Assembly: GCF_018398395.1 (NCBI RefSeq)
Contig: NZ_JAHCBF010000002.1
Coordinates: 186,001-250,000 of the forward strand
Length of the DNA stretch: 64,000 bases
Origin: Croceicoccus gelatinilyticus
GTDB lineage: Bacteria > Pseudomonadota > Alphaproteobacteria > Sphingomonadales > Sphingomonadaceae
Reading direction: 5' to 3'
Shown: positions 40,405 through 48,823 of the stretch, one piece after another
How the letters are laid out: each line of letters opens with the position of its first letter
How positions within the stretch are numbered: position 1 is the first letter of the stretch
Notes under the pieces: generated by a model
The model's input: the letters and a program-made list of their open reading frames with translations, nothing else
Told to the model about the DNA's origin: nothing
Databases searched by the model: none
Position numbers and translations under genes: made by a program

Positions 40405-41291
40405 GCGCGCCGATCCGGTCCTTCCTGTTCGTCCCCGGCGACAGCGAGAAGAAACTGGGCAAGCTGGACGCGACGCCAGCAGATGCCTTCATCATCGATC
40501 TTGAGGATTCGGTCGCCCCGTCGCGCAAGGACGCCGCGCGCGAGTTAACCCGCTCGGTCCTTGCCGAACGTCCGCGCCAGGGGCGCCAATCGCAGCTGTG
40601 GGTCCGGGTGAACCCGCTCGACGCACCGCAAGTGCTGGACGACCTTGTCGCTGTCGTCGCAGCGCAGCCTGACGGGATCATGCTGCCCAAGGCACTTGGT
40701 CCGGCCGATGCGGTGCAGCTGGGCCACTATCTCGACGCGCTGGAAGTCCAATGCGGCGTCGCCAAGGGTTCGACGAAGATCCTGCCCGTCGCGACCGAAA
40801 CGGCATCCGCGCCCTTCACGCTGGGCGACTACGCCAAAGTCGCGAACGAGCGGATTTACGGACTGACCTGGGGCGCAGAGGACCTAAGCGCCGCGCTGGG
40901 AGCGAGCACCAACCGCGATGCCACCGGTGCCTGGGCTCTGACCTATCGCATGGTCCGCTCGCTCTGCCTGCTTGGCTCACATGCCGCAGGGGTTGAAGCG
41001 GTGGAAACGCTGCACGCCGATTTCCGCGACGACGAAGGCCTGCGTGCCAGCAGTCGCGCCGCCCGGTCGGAGGGCTTCTCCGGCCGCATGGCGATCCACC
41101 CCGCCCAGGTCGAGATAATCAACGAGGCTTTCCTGCCATCTTCCGAGGAAGTCGATTTCGCCCGCCGCGTGGTGCAGTTGTTCGCTGACAATCCTGATGC
41201 CGGCACGCTCGGCCTCGACGGCAAGATGCTGGACATTCCGCACCTCAAGCAGGCGCAACGCGTAATCGCCTTGGCCGAAGCGCACGGCTGA
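40401..41291 (+). CDS. CitE/HpcH-family acyl-CoA lyase (citramalyl/malyl-CoA-lyase-like)
   Basis: 296 aa from the ATG at 40401. TIM-barrel lyase: RSFLFVPGDSEKKLGK, FIIDLEDSVAPSRKDAAR with its metal-binding acidic pair, GLTWGAEDLSAALGAS, GRMAIHPAQVEIINEAF. Family members cleave malyl-CoA, beta-methylmalyl-CoA or citramalyl-CoA into glyoxylate or pyruvate plus acyl-CoA. With the MaoC hydratase and a CoA-transferase (22290), a short C4-C5 dicarboxylate route is likely. Confidence 0.88.
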   Translation: MSAPIRSFLFVPGDSEKKLGKLDATPADAFIIDLEDSVAPSRKDAARELTRSVLAERPRQGRQSQLWVRVNPLDAPQVLDDLVAVVAAQPDGIMLPKALGPADAVQLGHYLDALEVQCGVAKGSTKILPVATETASAPFTLGDYAKVANERIYGLTWGAEDLSAALGASTNRDATGAWALTYRMVRSLCLLGSHAAGVEAVETLHADFRDDEGLRASSRAARSEGFSGRMAIHPAQVEIINEAFLPSSEEVDFARRVVQLFADNPDAGTLGLDGKMLDIPHLKQAQRVIALAEAHG

Positions 41292-41298
41292 TCCCGCC

Positions 41299-42042
41299 AT
41301 GTCGGACCGCGTCACGCTGACCATCAAGGACGGGATTGCCGACGTGCTCCTGTCCCGTCCGGACAAGCGCAATGCGCTCGACATGGCGATGTTCGAAGCG
41401 ATTGCCGACACGATCCGGACGCTTGAGGACGCAGACGACCTGCGCTGTGTCGTCCTGTCCGGCGAAGGCGCGGACTTCTGCGCGGGGCTGGACCTTTCCT
41501 TGATGCAGGACGCGCAGGCCGTCGCGGGCAACCTGATCGAGCGGACCTACGGCGACGCGAACCTGTTCCAGTATGTCGCATGGGGTTGGCGCATGCTGCC
41601 GGTGCCAGTGATTGCGGCAGTGCGCGGCAATGCGTTCGGCGGCGGCTGCCAGATCATGCTGGGCGCCGACATCCGCATCGCCGCGCCCGATGCAGCGGTC
41701 GCGCTGATGGAAATGCGATGGGGCATCATCCCGGACATGGGGGCCTTCCCGATCATCCGGTCGCTTCTGAAAGACGACGATGCGCGTGAACTGGTCTATA
41801 CCGCCAAGGTGCTGCAGGCGGACGAGGCGGTGAAAGTTGGCCTTCTCACCCGCATTGCCGACGATCCGCTGACAGAGGCGATGACGCTGGCCGGAACGAT
41901 CGCGGGGCAGTCGCCAATGGCCATCCGCGCTGCCAAGCGCATGCTGAACGCCATGCACGACAAGTCCGCCGCCGAATTGCTGCACGCGGAATCGGAAGAG
42001 CAGATCGCCCTGCTTGCCGCGCTGGGGCAGCAGAAGCGCTAG
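41299..42042 (+). CDS. Enoyl-CoA hydratase/isomerase (crotonase fold)
   Basis: 247 aa. DVLLSRPDKRNALDMAMF, the oxyanion hole LSGEGADFCAGLDL, and AAVRGNAFGGGCQIMLGADIRIA mark the crotonase fold. The second catalytic Glu region reads MEMRWGIIPDMG. It starts 7 bp after the lyase gene and ends 9 bp from the convergent Rieske gene. Probably hydrates or isomerises an acyl-CoA in the same route. Confidence 0.87.
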   Translation: MSDRVTLTIKDGIADVLLSRPDKRNALDMAMFEAIADTIRTLEDADDLRCVVLSGEGADFCAGLDLSLMQDAQAVAGNLIERTYGDANLFQYVAWGWRMLPVPVIAAVRGNAFGGGCQIMLGADIRIAAPDAAVALMEMRWGIIPDMGAFPIIRSLLKDDDARELVYTAKVLQADEAVKVGLLTRIADDPLTEAMTLAGTIAGQSPMAIRAAKRMLNAMHDKSAAELLHAESEEQIALLAALGQQKR

Positions 42043-42051
42043 CGCAAAGCG

Positions 42052-43455
42052 TCAGTCCGCGCCGGAAACGTACTTGCCCAGCGTATCCTGGAACTGCCGG
42101 ATACGGATTTCCTGGTAGTTCGCGAGATTGACCTCGCCCGTCTTTGACGCGTGCAGCCCTTCCTGCACTTCGGGCAGGTTCTCCATGTCCTGTTCGAACA
42201 CTTCGCCCAGCATTCCCAGTTCGGGCGCCTCGGTCCATTTCTGGTCGATCGACAGCTTCTTAACCGGAACGCCTGCGGGCATTGGCTGCCCCTTGGGCAC
42301 GCGGGACAGGACCCGCACTTCCATCACGCAAGTGTCGGGCGTGTCGCCGGGGAACCAGCGATATACGATGTTGGGCATGTACCCGCCCCACGGCGAGAAG
42401 TTGGGAAAGACGTTGTAGACCAGCCCGTCCAGCACTTCACAATCGCTTGCCTCGGAATGGTCGTACCCGGTCTGTGCCGTGTAGGCCGCCCGCATCGCAT
42501 CACCCAGCGCCTGCCGGGCGGTCATGCCTTCGGGCACGGTGATCGCCATCGGGTCCGCATCGGCGTCGTAGTTGTCCGAACTGCGCCCGTTGTATTTCAC
42601 GAACTCGTCGACGATCCATTGCTCGCTGCGGGTCTCGGTGATGTGCGGGCTGACGATGCCGAAGGGCACGAGGTTCACGTTCACGTTGTCGCCCCACGTC
42701 CGGTATCCGGCATTGCAGTCGCCGGTGAAGGGCAGCAATTGCGGGTGGGTGACGATCGTGTGCCAGGCCTCCATGAAGGCTTCCATCACGATCTTCCAGT
42801 TCGCCGGAACCGCCTTGGCCACGCGGACTACGGTCGTGCATTCCTCGTGCCGCCAGCGTTTGAAATGGTCCGGCAGCGGGGCGAGATATTCCTCGATCGT
42901 CGGGCCTTCGGCGGCCTCGCGGATGAAGATGTAGCCCTGCCAGCGGGCGACTTGCGCTTGCGGCAGTGCCATCTTTTCGTCCGTCAGGTGCGGGAAGTCC
43001 CACTTGCATGGCATGGCGTCGAAACTGGCGTCCTTGTTCCAGGCAAAGCCATGGAAGGGGCAGACGAACCTGTCGGCATGGCCGTCCTCACTGCGCAGCT
43101 TGCGCCCGCGGTGAAGGCAGACGTTGTGGAACGCGCGGACCGATCCATCGTCCTGCCGGCTGACGATGTAGCTGCGACCGACGTTTTCATAGACGACGAA
43201 ATCGCCGGGCTCGTGCAGGTCTTCCTCGCGCGCGGCGAACTGCCAGACGAAGGGCCACATCCGCTCCCGCTCAAGCTTTGCGAATTCCCCGGACGTATAG
43301 CGCGAAGCCTCGATCGGGTCCGAGCCGCGATAGGTATAGCTATCCTCGGTCAGGAACTCGGGCACGTCCTTTGAATCGAGCGCCATGAGCCCGTTCCAGT
43401 CCAGCCCTTCGCAGCGCGCCGTGCCATCTACGGGCATCCTCGTCTTGGCGTCCAT
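42052..43455 (-). CDS. Rieske-type ring-hydroxylating oxygenase alpha subunit
   Basis: 467 aa. Rieske centre Cys113-x-His115 and Cys132-x2-His135; mononuclear iron His232 and His237 (EAWHTIVTHPQ), with an Asp in FEQDMENL. The C-terminal domain is of the aromatic-oxygenase type. No beta subunit, ferredoxin or reductase is adjacent, so it is a homo-oligomeric type or uses remote partners. The downstream MDR and SDR genes on the same strand suggest follow-up oxidation or reduction of the product. Confidence 0.9.
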   Translation of the reverse strand: MDAKTRMPVDGTARCEGLDWNGLMALDSKDVPEFLTEDSYTYRGSDPIEASRYTSGEFAKLERERMWPFVWQFAAREEDLHEPGDFVVYENVGRSYIVSRQDDGSVRAFHNVCLHRGRKLRSEDGHADRFVCPFHGFAWNKDASFDAMPCKWDFPHLTDEKMALPQAQVARWQGYIFIREAAEGPTIEEYLAPLPDHFKRWRHEECTTVVRVAKAVPANWKIVMEAFMEAWHTIVTHPQLLPFTGDCNAGYRTWGDNVNVNLVPFGIVSPHITETRSEQWIVDEFVKYNGRSSDNYDADADPMAITVPEGMTARQALGDAMRAAYTAQTGYDHSEASDCEVLDGLVYNVFPNFSPWGGYMPNIVYRWFPGDTPDTCVMEVRVLSRVPKGQPMPAGVPVKKLSIDQKWTEAPELGMLGEVFEQDMENLPEVQEGLHASKTGEVNLANYQEIRIRQFQDTLGKYVSGAD

Positions 43456-43494
43456 CTCAGGTCCTCTCTCTATCCTCTCGGGACGCGGGCGCGG

Positions 43495-44517
43495 TCAGTC
43501 CAGCCGCACCAGCTTGCGTCCCTTCGTCCCCCCGCTGAACCCTGCCAGCGCCGCATCGGGCGTGGCGTCGAAGCCTTGGGCAATGTCCAGCCACTCGCGG
43601 ATGCGGCCGCTCTTCAGGAATTCGCCCAGCCGCGCCCGCGCCTCGCCCCACAAGTCGACGTGGTCGAAATAGAAGAAGCCGCGCATGTTTACCGAGTGCA
43701 TGGCAAGGTGGATGTGGTTGTAGATCGGCGCCGGCTGCGCGCCGTAATGCGCCGTGCCGCCGCAGATCATGATCTGCGAAAAATGCGCCATGTTGACGAG
43801 CGCGCTGCTGAGCAGGTCTCCGCCGACATTGTCGAAGAAGATGTTCACGCCGTCGGGACACGCCTTCGCGATCTGGCCGACAAGGTCGGGCGCCTTGTAA
43901 TCGACCATCGCGTCGAAGCCCGCATCGAGCGCAGCGGCGCATTTTTCGGGCCCGCCCGCGATGCCGATCGCGCGTCCGCCGACAAGAGGAACGAGCTGCC
44001 CGACGATCGAACCGATGGCTCCAGATGCACCGGAAACGAGGATGTCATCGCCGGGCTTGGGGTGGCTGAAATGAAACAGGCCCAGCCATGCGCAAACGCC
44101 GCTCATGCCAAGCGTAACAAGGCCGCTATGCGTCTCGATCCCCTCGGGAATGACCTGCAGCGGCACGCCCATGTGGTCGGTGCCGTCAGACAGCGAATAG
44201 TCTGCCCAGTCGAGAAAGCCGGTTACCCGCGTCCCTTCCGGAAACGCGGGGTTGCGGCTTTCGACCACCGTGCCGGCAACACCGCCGCGCATGATCGTAC
44301 CCGGGGCCAGCGGGTCGAACTTGCCCGGCATTCCGCGCACCCATGCGTGGTTCATCGCATCGGGTGAGAAATACTCGGCCTTTACGACCAGTTGCCCTTC
44401 GCCCGGAGACGGCTTGTCCGCCTCCGACCGTTCGAAGTGCCCCCTGACGAGAGCCATGCCCCCCACGGTGTCGTCATTAGGCTGGCCGACGCGCCATGCG
44501 CGGTTGGTATTGCTCAT
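43495..44517 (-). CDS. MDR-family NADP-dependent oxidoreductase
   Basis: 340 aa, zinc-independent medium-chain reductase (leukotriene-B4 dehydrogenase/curcumin-reductase-like). Rossmann segment SGASGAIGSIVGQLV, then FDNVGGDLLSSAL; N-terminal GVAGTVVESRNPAFPEGTRV. Expected to reduce an alpha,beta-unsaturated ketone or quinone-like C=C with NADPH. In line with the SDR at 44544 and upstream of the Rieske gene on the same strand. Confidence 0.85.
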   Translation of the reverse strand: MSNTNRAWRVGQPNDDTVGGMALVRGHFERSEADKPSPGEGQLVVKAEYFSPDAMNHAWVRGMPGKFDPLAPGTIMRGGVAGTVVESRNPAFPEGTRVTGFLDWADYSLSDGTDHMGVPLQVIPEGIETHSGLVTLGMSGVCAWLGLFHFSHPKPGDDILVSGASGAIGSIVGQLVPLVGGRAIGIAGGPEKCAAALDAGFDAMVDYKAPDLVGQIAKACPDGVNIFFDNVGGDLLSSALVNMAHFSQIMICGGTAHYGAQPAPIYNHIHLAMHSVNMRGFFYFDHVDLWGEARARLGEFLKSGRIREWLDIAQGFDATPDAALAGFSGGTKGRKLVRLD

Positions 44518-44543
44518 CTCGTTATCCTTAGGGCCCGTTATCC

Positions 44544-45344
44544 TCAGGGCAGTGTGTGCATCCCGCCTTCAAGCATGAAGGTCTGGCCGGTGATGTAGCT
44601 TGCTCCCTCGCTTGCAATAAAGACCGCCAGCGGACCGGCATCGCGTTCGGGTTCACCAAGACGCCGCATCGGGATCTTTTCCTTCAATGCCTCGACAAAT
44701 TCGGGGCGTGCGGCCTTCCACTTGTCGAAAGCGCGGGTTTCCAACGCAGGATTGATGATGTTGACGGTGATCCCGTACTGCCCCCACTCGCGCGCGGCGG
44801 TGCGGGAAAGCGAACGGATCGCCTCTTTCGTGGCGTTGTAGCAGGTGTTGCCTTCAAACCCGATCTGACCCGAGCTCGATGCGAAGTTGATCACGCGGCC
44901 ATATCCCGACTTCTTCATGTGCGGGAACGCCGCCTTCATGAACCACAGGCTGGCCGTCGCGCCGGTGCGGAAGGTATATTCCCACTCGACCTCGTCGGTA
45001 TCCTCACAGGCGACGAACACGGTCGAAGGCTGGGGATCGGCCTCTGTCCCGAAACCTTGCGCGTTGTTGACGACGATGTTGACGGTGCCGAACGCCTCGA
45101 CCGCCTTGTCAACGCAGGCAAAGACTTCGTCGCGGTGGCCGACATCGCAGGCAACGCCGATTGCCGTGCCGCCGGCATCGTTGATTTCCTTCGCCACGTC
45201 ATCGACCGTGGACTGCGTGCGCGATGCCACGACGACTTTCGCACCTTCGCGGCCATAGGCCAGCGCAATGGCCCGCCCGATGCCGCGACCGGCGCCGGTG
45301 ACGATTGCGACCTTGTCCTTGAGAACCTGACTCTCCATGCCCAT
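44544..45344 (-). CDS. Short-chain dehydrogenase/reductase
   Basis: 266 aa classical SDR: VTGAGRGIGRA cofactor motif, NNAQG, active-site Ser in ASSSGQIG and Tyr-x3-Lys in CYNATKEA, then a C-terminal GQTFMLEGGMHTLP. The ATG at 45344 has AGGAG close by; 45338 is also possible. Divergent from the TetR gene across a 197-bp region with a perfect inverted repeat, so probably controlled by it. Confidence 0.88.
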   Translation of the reverse strand: MGMESQVLKDKVAIVTGAGRGIGRAIALAYGREGAKVVVASRTQSTVDDVAKEINDAGGTAIGVACDVGHRDEVFACVDKAVEAFGTVNIVVNNAQGFGTEADPQPSTVFVACEDTDEVEWEYTFRTGATASLWFMKAAFPHMKKSGYGRVINFASSSGQIGFEGNTCYNATKEAIRSLSRTAAREWGQYGITVNIINPALETRAFDKWKAARPEFVEALKEKIPMRRLGEPERDAGPLAVFIASEGASYITGQTFMLEGGMHTLP

Positions 45345-45402
45345 CCATCTCCTGTTTCCGGCCCGGTTTCTTGTCGGCGAGCCTTGTCTTGCTGCACTAC
45401 GC

Positions 45403-45436
45403 TAGGCTAGTGAATTGGCAGCGTAATACTAGCCTA
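45403..45436. promoter_or_regulatory. Perfect 9-bp inverted repeat, putative TetR operator
   Basis: TAGGCTAGT (45403-45411) and ACTAGCCTA (45428-45436) are exact reverse complements separated by 16 bp. They lie in the promoter region between the divergent SDR and TetR genes. Confidence 0.6.
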
Positions 45437-45541
45437 TGTTGTAGTTTAATTCAGGTTTCAGGATATACCCAAAAAGCGTGCCGACACGCCGACCGACCCT
45501 GATAAAACTGATCATCATATTGATTTGAAAGTGCTTGTTCG

Positions 45542-46270
45542 ATGGCCGACGCAAAAGTCGCTCAAAAAATTGGGAAGACCGCGACTGACCGGCTGGGCCG
45601 AAAACTCAGCAACAACCGGCTCATGCGCCGCGCCAAGATGATGCTCTCGACACTCGATCTCGTGGCAGAGCGCGGGTACGAGGCGGTGACAGTCGATCAG
45701 CTTGCCGCAGCGGGCGGGGTCAGCAAGAAGACGATCTACGACATCTACGGCAGCAAGCAGGGTCTTGTTGCCCAAGCCGTCGCCCTGCGCCTCGATGACC
45801 TTGTCGAACGGTTCAGCGAGGAGCTGACCGGAAGCGGGCTCAACCGCCTGCTTCGCTCGGTCGACCTGACTTGCGATGCCGTGCTGCACACCCCTGCCCT
45901 GTCGCGCGCGCTGGCCCCGATGCTGGTCAAGTCGGCGGAGGAGTTTCACCTGACGTCCTTCTTCGAAAGACTGCACCGGGACGCGATCATTCGCATGAAG
46001 AAGGAACGCCAGATCCACCCATGGGTCGACATCGACTTCACCGCCCGTTCGATCATGCTCGACCAGGTCGCGGTTCAGAACATGTGGGCGGGCGGCAGTA
46101 TCGACGATGACAGCTACCCCTCCTTCGCGCGGCTCAGCGTGCTGCGCATCATGACGCCGCTGGCCAAGGCCTCGGTCCGCAAGGACCTGGTGGAGGAAAT
46201 CCGCCAGCTCCAGGACCAGTTGTGCTTCGCCTCCGCAGGAAGAGATGGCGGAGACGAAGCACAATCCTGA
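45542..46270 (+). CDS. TetR-family transcriptional regulator
   Basis: 242 aa. The N-terminal helix-turn-helix (MLSTLDLVAERGYEAVTVDQ, AGGVSKKTIYDIYGSKQGL) is typical; the C-terminal domain is a variable ligand pocket. Extra basic residues precede the domain. Divergent from the SDR/MDR/Rieske operon and convergent (4 bp apart) with the TonB receptor gene. The likely operator is the inverted repeat at 45403. Confidence 0.9.
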   Translation: MADAKVAQKIGKTATDRLGRKLSNNRLMRRAKMMLSTLDLVAERGYEAVTVDQLAAAGGVSKKTIYDIYGSKQGLVAQAVALRLDDLVERFSEELTGSGLNRLLRSVDLTCDAVLHTPALSRALAPMLVKSAEEFHLTSFFERLHRDAIIRMKKERQIHPWVDIDFTARSIMLDQVAVQNMWAGGSIDDDSYPSFARLSVLRIMTPLAKASVRKDLVEEIRQLQDQLCFASAGRDGGDEAQS

Positions 46271-46274
46271 GCGC

Positions 46275-48566
46275 CTAGAATTCGAACCCGGCCGAAGCGC
46301 CCCAGAAGCGCGGCTCCCGCGGGACGCCGTAGTGCCAAAGGTTCGGATAGGCCGCGACGGCGAAGGCGAATGACGGCCCCCGGTCATCCAGAAGATTGCG
46401 GACGAACAGGCTGAAGTTTGCCATCGCACCACTGTCGTTCATCGGCACTTGCGCCGAGATCGAGGCGTCGAGCAGGTTCTGCGCATCGGACCGGACCCGC
46501 GGATCGTTCTGCGGCACCACGAAGGGCGTTGCCGAGAAGTCCTGCGCCAGAAGTGCCCCGTAAAGTGCGGGGTCCGGCGCGATCTGCTGGTCGTATTCGG
46601 CCAGATAGCGATAGCCCGCCGAAAGCGTGACGTCCGCCTCGCCCACCGGGATCGTGTACGATCCGTTCAGCGAAAGCGTCCACTTCGGCGCGAAGATCGG
46701 ATCAACATCCGAATAGTCGAGCTGCTGCAGGAAGATTGTTGCGTCGGGACGCGTGATCGGCTGGCCGATGATGAAGCCGTTGAACTTGGAATCGGTATAG
46801 CCAACCGCCGCGCTGAAGTTCAGGCCGTCGAGAGGCTCGAACGACATGTCTGCCTCGACACCCTTGATCTTGGCACCGGCCGCATTGACCACGATCGTCT
46901 CGTTACCCTGCGCGTTGTCGGCGGTGATAACGGTGCTCTGCTGGATGTTCTTGTAGTCGGTATAGAAGCCGGCAACATTGAACGTTCCGCGCCCGTTCAG
47001 CCATTCGGTCTTGGCGCCCAGTTCAAAGCTGTCGACCGTTTCCGGATCATAGGGCGTCTGCGCAGAGAACGGCGTACCCGCACGGCCGCTGAAGCCGCCC
47101 GAACGATAACCGCGCGACCATGTGCCATAGAGCATCATGTCCGGCGTGGGGCGCCAGTCGATCGTCAGCTTGGGCGTGAACTTGCTCCAGCTTTTCTTGA
47201 CGCTGTCGGACAGGATCAGCGGGAACTCGTACTCCTTCTTGTCCTTGGTATAGCGGCCGCCACCCGACAGGCGCACGTCCTGGAAAACTTCCCAGTTGAA
47301 GTCGAGGAAGGCGGCGTAGCTTTCCGAATGGCCGATCACGCCGATGCCGCCGGCAGGCGCGCCGAACACGAACGTCGACTGGTCAAGCTCGTAGTCGCTT
47401 TCGAAGTAGTACAGCCCCGCGACATAGTCGAAGCCACCGAACAGGTCGCCGGCAAAGCGCAATTCCTGGCTGAACTGTTCGTAGGTTTGCGGACGCTGTG
47501 CGATGAACAGGCCGGCGGTGCCGAAGTCGGCATAGAAGCTTTCGTCACTGTCACGATATGAAGTGATCGAATTGACCGTCACCGCGCCCAACCCGACCTC
47601 CATGTCCAGCGTGACTCCGTCCGCCTTGTAGAAGCCGCTGTGTTCGGCAACCTTGTAAGCGGTGTAGAGATCGTCGGTCAGGTTGCCGCCGCATGCGCCG
47701 GGCGGAACAAAGCCGCAGAACGCATCGCCCGGCACCATGGCCGAAGCGAAGTAAGGCTTCGAAGTCTGGTCCTGCCGCTCCAGCGTCAGCGTCGCGTCGA
47801 AAGTGGCCGACGGGTTGTAACGAACCGCCAAGCCGAAATTCTCGGAGTTGGAACTGTTCAGGCGCTGGCCCGTAAACCCGTCGCGCATGTAGCCATCGGT
47901 CTGCTGGTGAAATTCGAAGAACTTCACGCCCAGCTCGCCCTCGATGATGGGGACGTTCAGCACGCCGCGCATGCCCCACGTGCCAAAGCTTCCCACGGTC
48001 GTCTCGACCTTGGCGCCAAATTCCATCGTCGGCTTGGTGCGACGGATGCTGATGACGCCCGCGATCGTGTTGCGGCCGAACAGGGTGCCCTGCGGTCCGC
48101 GCAGCACTTCGATGGATTCGATGTCGAAGAAGTCGAGATACTGGCCCGTCGAAGTGCCGATGTAGACGCCATCGACATAGATGCCGACAGCCGGGTCGAA
48201 GCTCTTTTCCACGTCGGCAAAGGCAATGCCGCGGATGGAGATGTTGGCCGTGGCCGAACCGGTCGGCTGCTGCGTGATCAGCAGGTTGGGCGCCGTGCCC
48301 TGAAGGTCGCCGATGTCCAGCGTACCCTTGGCCTCCAGCGCAGCAGGCTGGATCGCGGTGATGGCGACAGGCGTATTCTGCAGCGTTTCGGAACGCCGCC
48401 TTGCCGTCACGATAATTGCATTAGGGTTGGCAGCAACTTGATCACCGGCTGCCGGGGGATCTTCACTTTCCTGCGCCAGGCCGGGCGTCGCCCAGGCTAT
48501 CGCGGCGATCGCGGTCGTGGTGGCAAGACCGCGCAGGACGCACTTCGGGTATAAAGTCGATTGCAT
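46275..48566 (-). CDS. TonB-dependent outer-membrane receptor
   Basis: 763 aa. Signal peptide ending near GLAQES; NAIIVTARRRSETLQNTP carries the TonB-box-like segment; plug with SIEVLRGPQGTLFGRNTIAG; barrel ending GASAGFEF. Divergent from the Rieske gene at 48824 across a 257-bp AT-rich region, so import and oxygenation are probably regulated together. Confidence 0.92.
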   Translation of the reverse strand: MQSTLYPKCVLRGLATTTAIAAIAWATPGLAQESEDPPAAGDQVAANPNAIIVTARRRSETLQNTPVAITAIQPAALEAKGTLDIGDLQGTAPNLLITQQPTGSATANISIRGIAFADVEKSFDPAVGIYVDGVYIGTSTGQYLDFFDIESIEVLRGPQGTLFGRNTIAGVISIRRTKPTMEFGAKVETTVGSFGTWGMRGVLNVPIIEGELGVKFFEFHQQTDGYMRDGFTGQRLNSSNSENFGLAVRYNPSATFDATLTLERQDQTSKPYFASAMVPGDAFCGFVPPGACGGNLTDDLYTAYKVAEHSGFYKADGVTLDMEVGLGAVTVNSITSYRDSDESFYADFGTAGLFIAQRPQTYEQFSQELRFAGDLFGGFDYVAGLYYFESDYELDQSTFVFGAPAGGIGVIGHSESYAAFLDFNWEVFQDVRLSGGGRYTKDKKEYEFPLILSDSVKKSWSKFTPKLTIDWRPTPDMMLYGTWSRGYRSGGFSGRAGTPFSAQTPYDPETVDSFELGAKTEWLNGRGTFNVAGFYTDYKNIQQSTVITADNAQGNETIVVNAAGAKIKGVEADMSFEPLDGLNFSAAVGYTDSKFNGFIIGQPITRPDATIFLQQLDYSDVDPIFAPKWTLSLNGSYTIPVGEADVTLSAGYRYLAEYDQQIAPDPALYGALLAQDFSATPFVVPQNDPRVRSDAQNLLDASISAQVPMNDSGAMANFSLFVRNLLDDRGPSFAFAVAAYPNLWHYGVPREPRFWGASAGFEF

Positions 48567-48648
48567 TGCCCTCTCCCATATTCGTCCCCCCTGAACCTGC
48601 GAGCCTTCCCTTTGGGATAGACTTGCGAGAGAACTTCAACGTGGTTTA

Positions 48649-48775
48649 GTTATATAACGTCACCATGGCAATCGTCGCAGGGCCGGTTCTGCACGTAATC
48701 TATCACTTCGGATAGTGGACCGACGATCAGGCATCATATGGACTTGGCCCAAATACGAATAATAAAACTATTATT
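48649..48775. promoter_or_regulatory. Divergent promoter region with AT-rich palindromes
   Basis: A perfect 10-bp palindrome GTTATATAAC lies at 48649-48658, and AATAATA-AAAC-TATTATT (48758-48775) is a perfect 7-bp inverted repeat 48 bp before the Rieske start. Both are candidate operators or promoter elements; no -35/-10 pair can be fixed with confidence. Confidence 0.4.
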
Positions 48776-48823
48776 TTTCAATGCCAAATTTCCGCGACCG
48801 ACACGCGGACAGAGGAGAGGGCA

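Noticed and set aside
45500-45530. Possible fourth copy of the AT-rich motif before tetR
   Set aside because: Only a TCATCATAT stretch is shared; the flanking half-sites do not align, so chance is likely.
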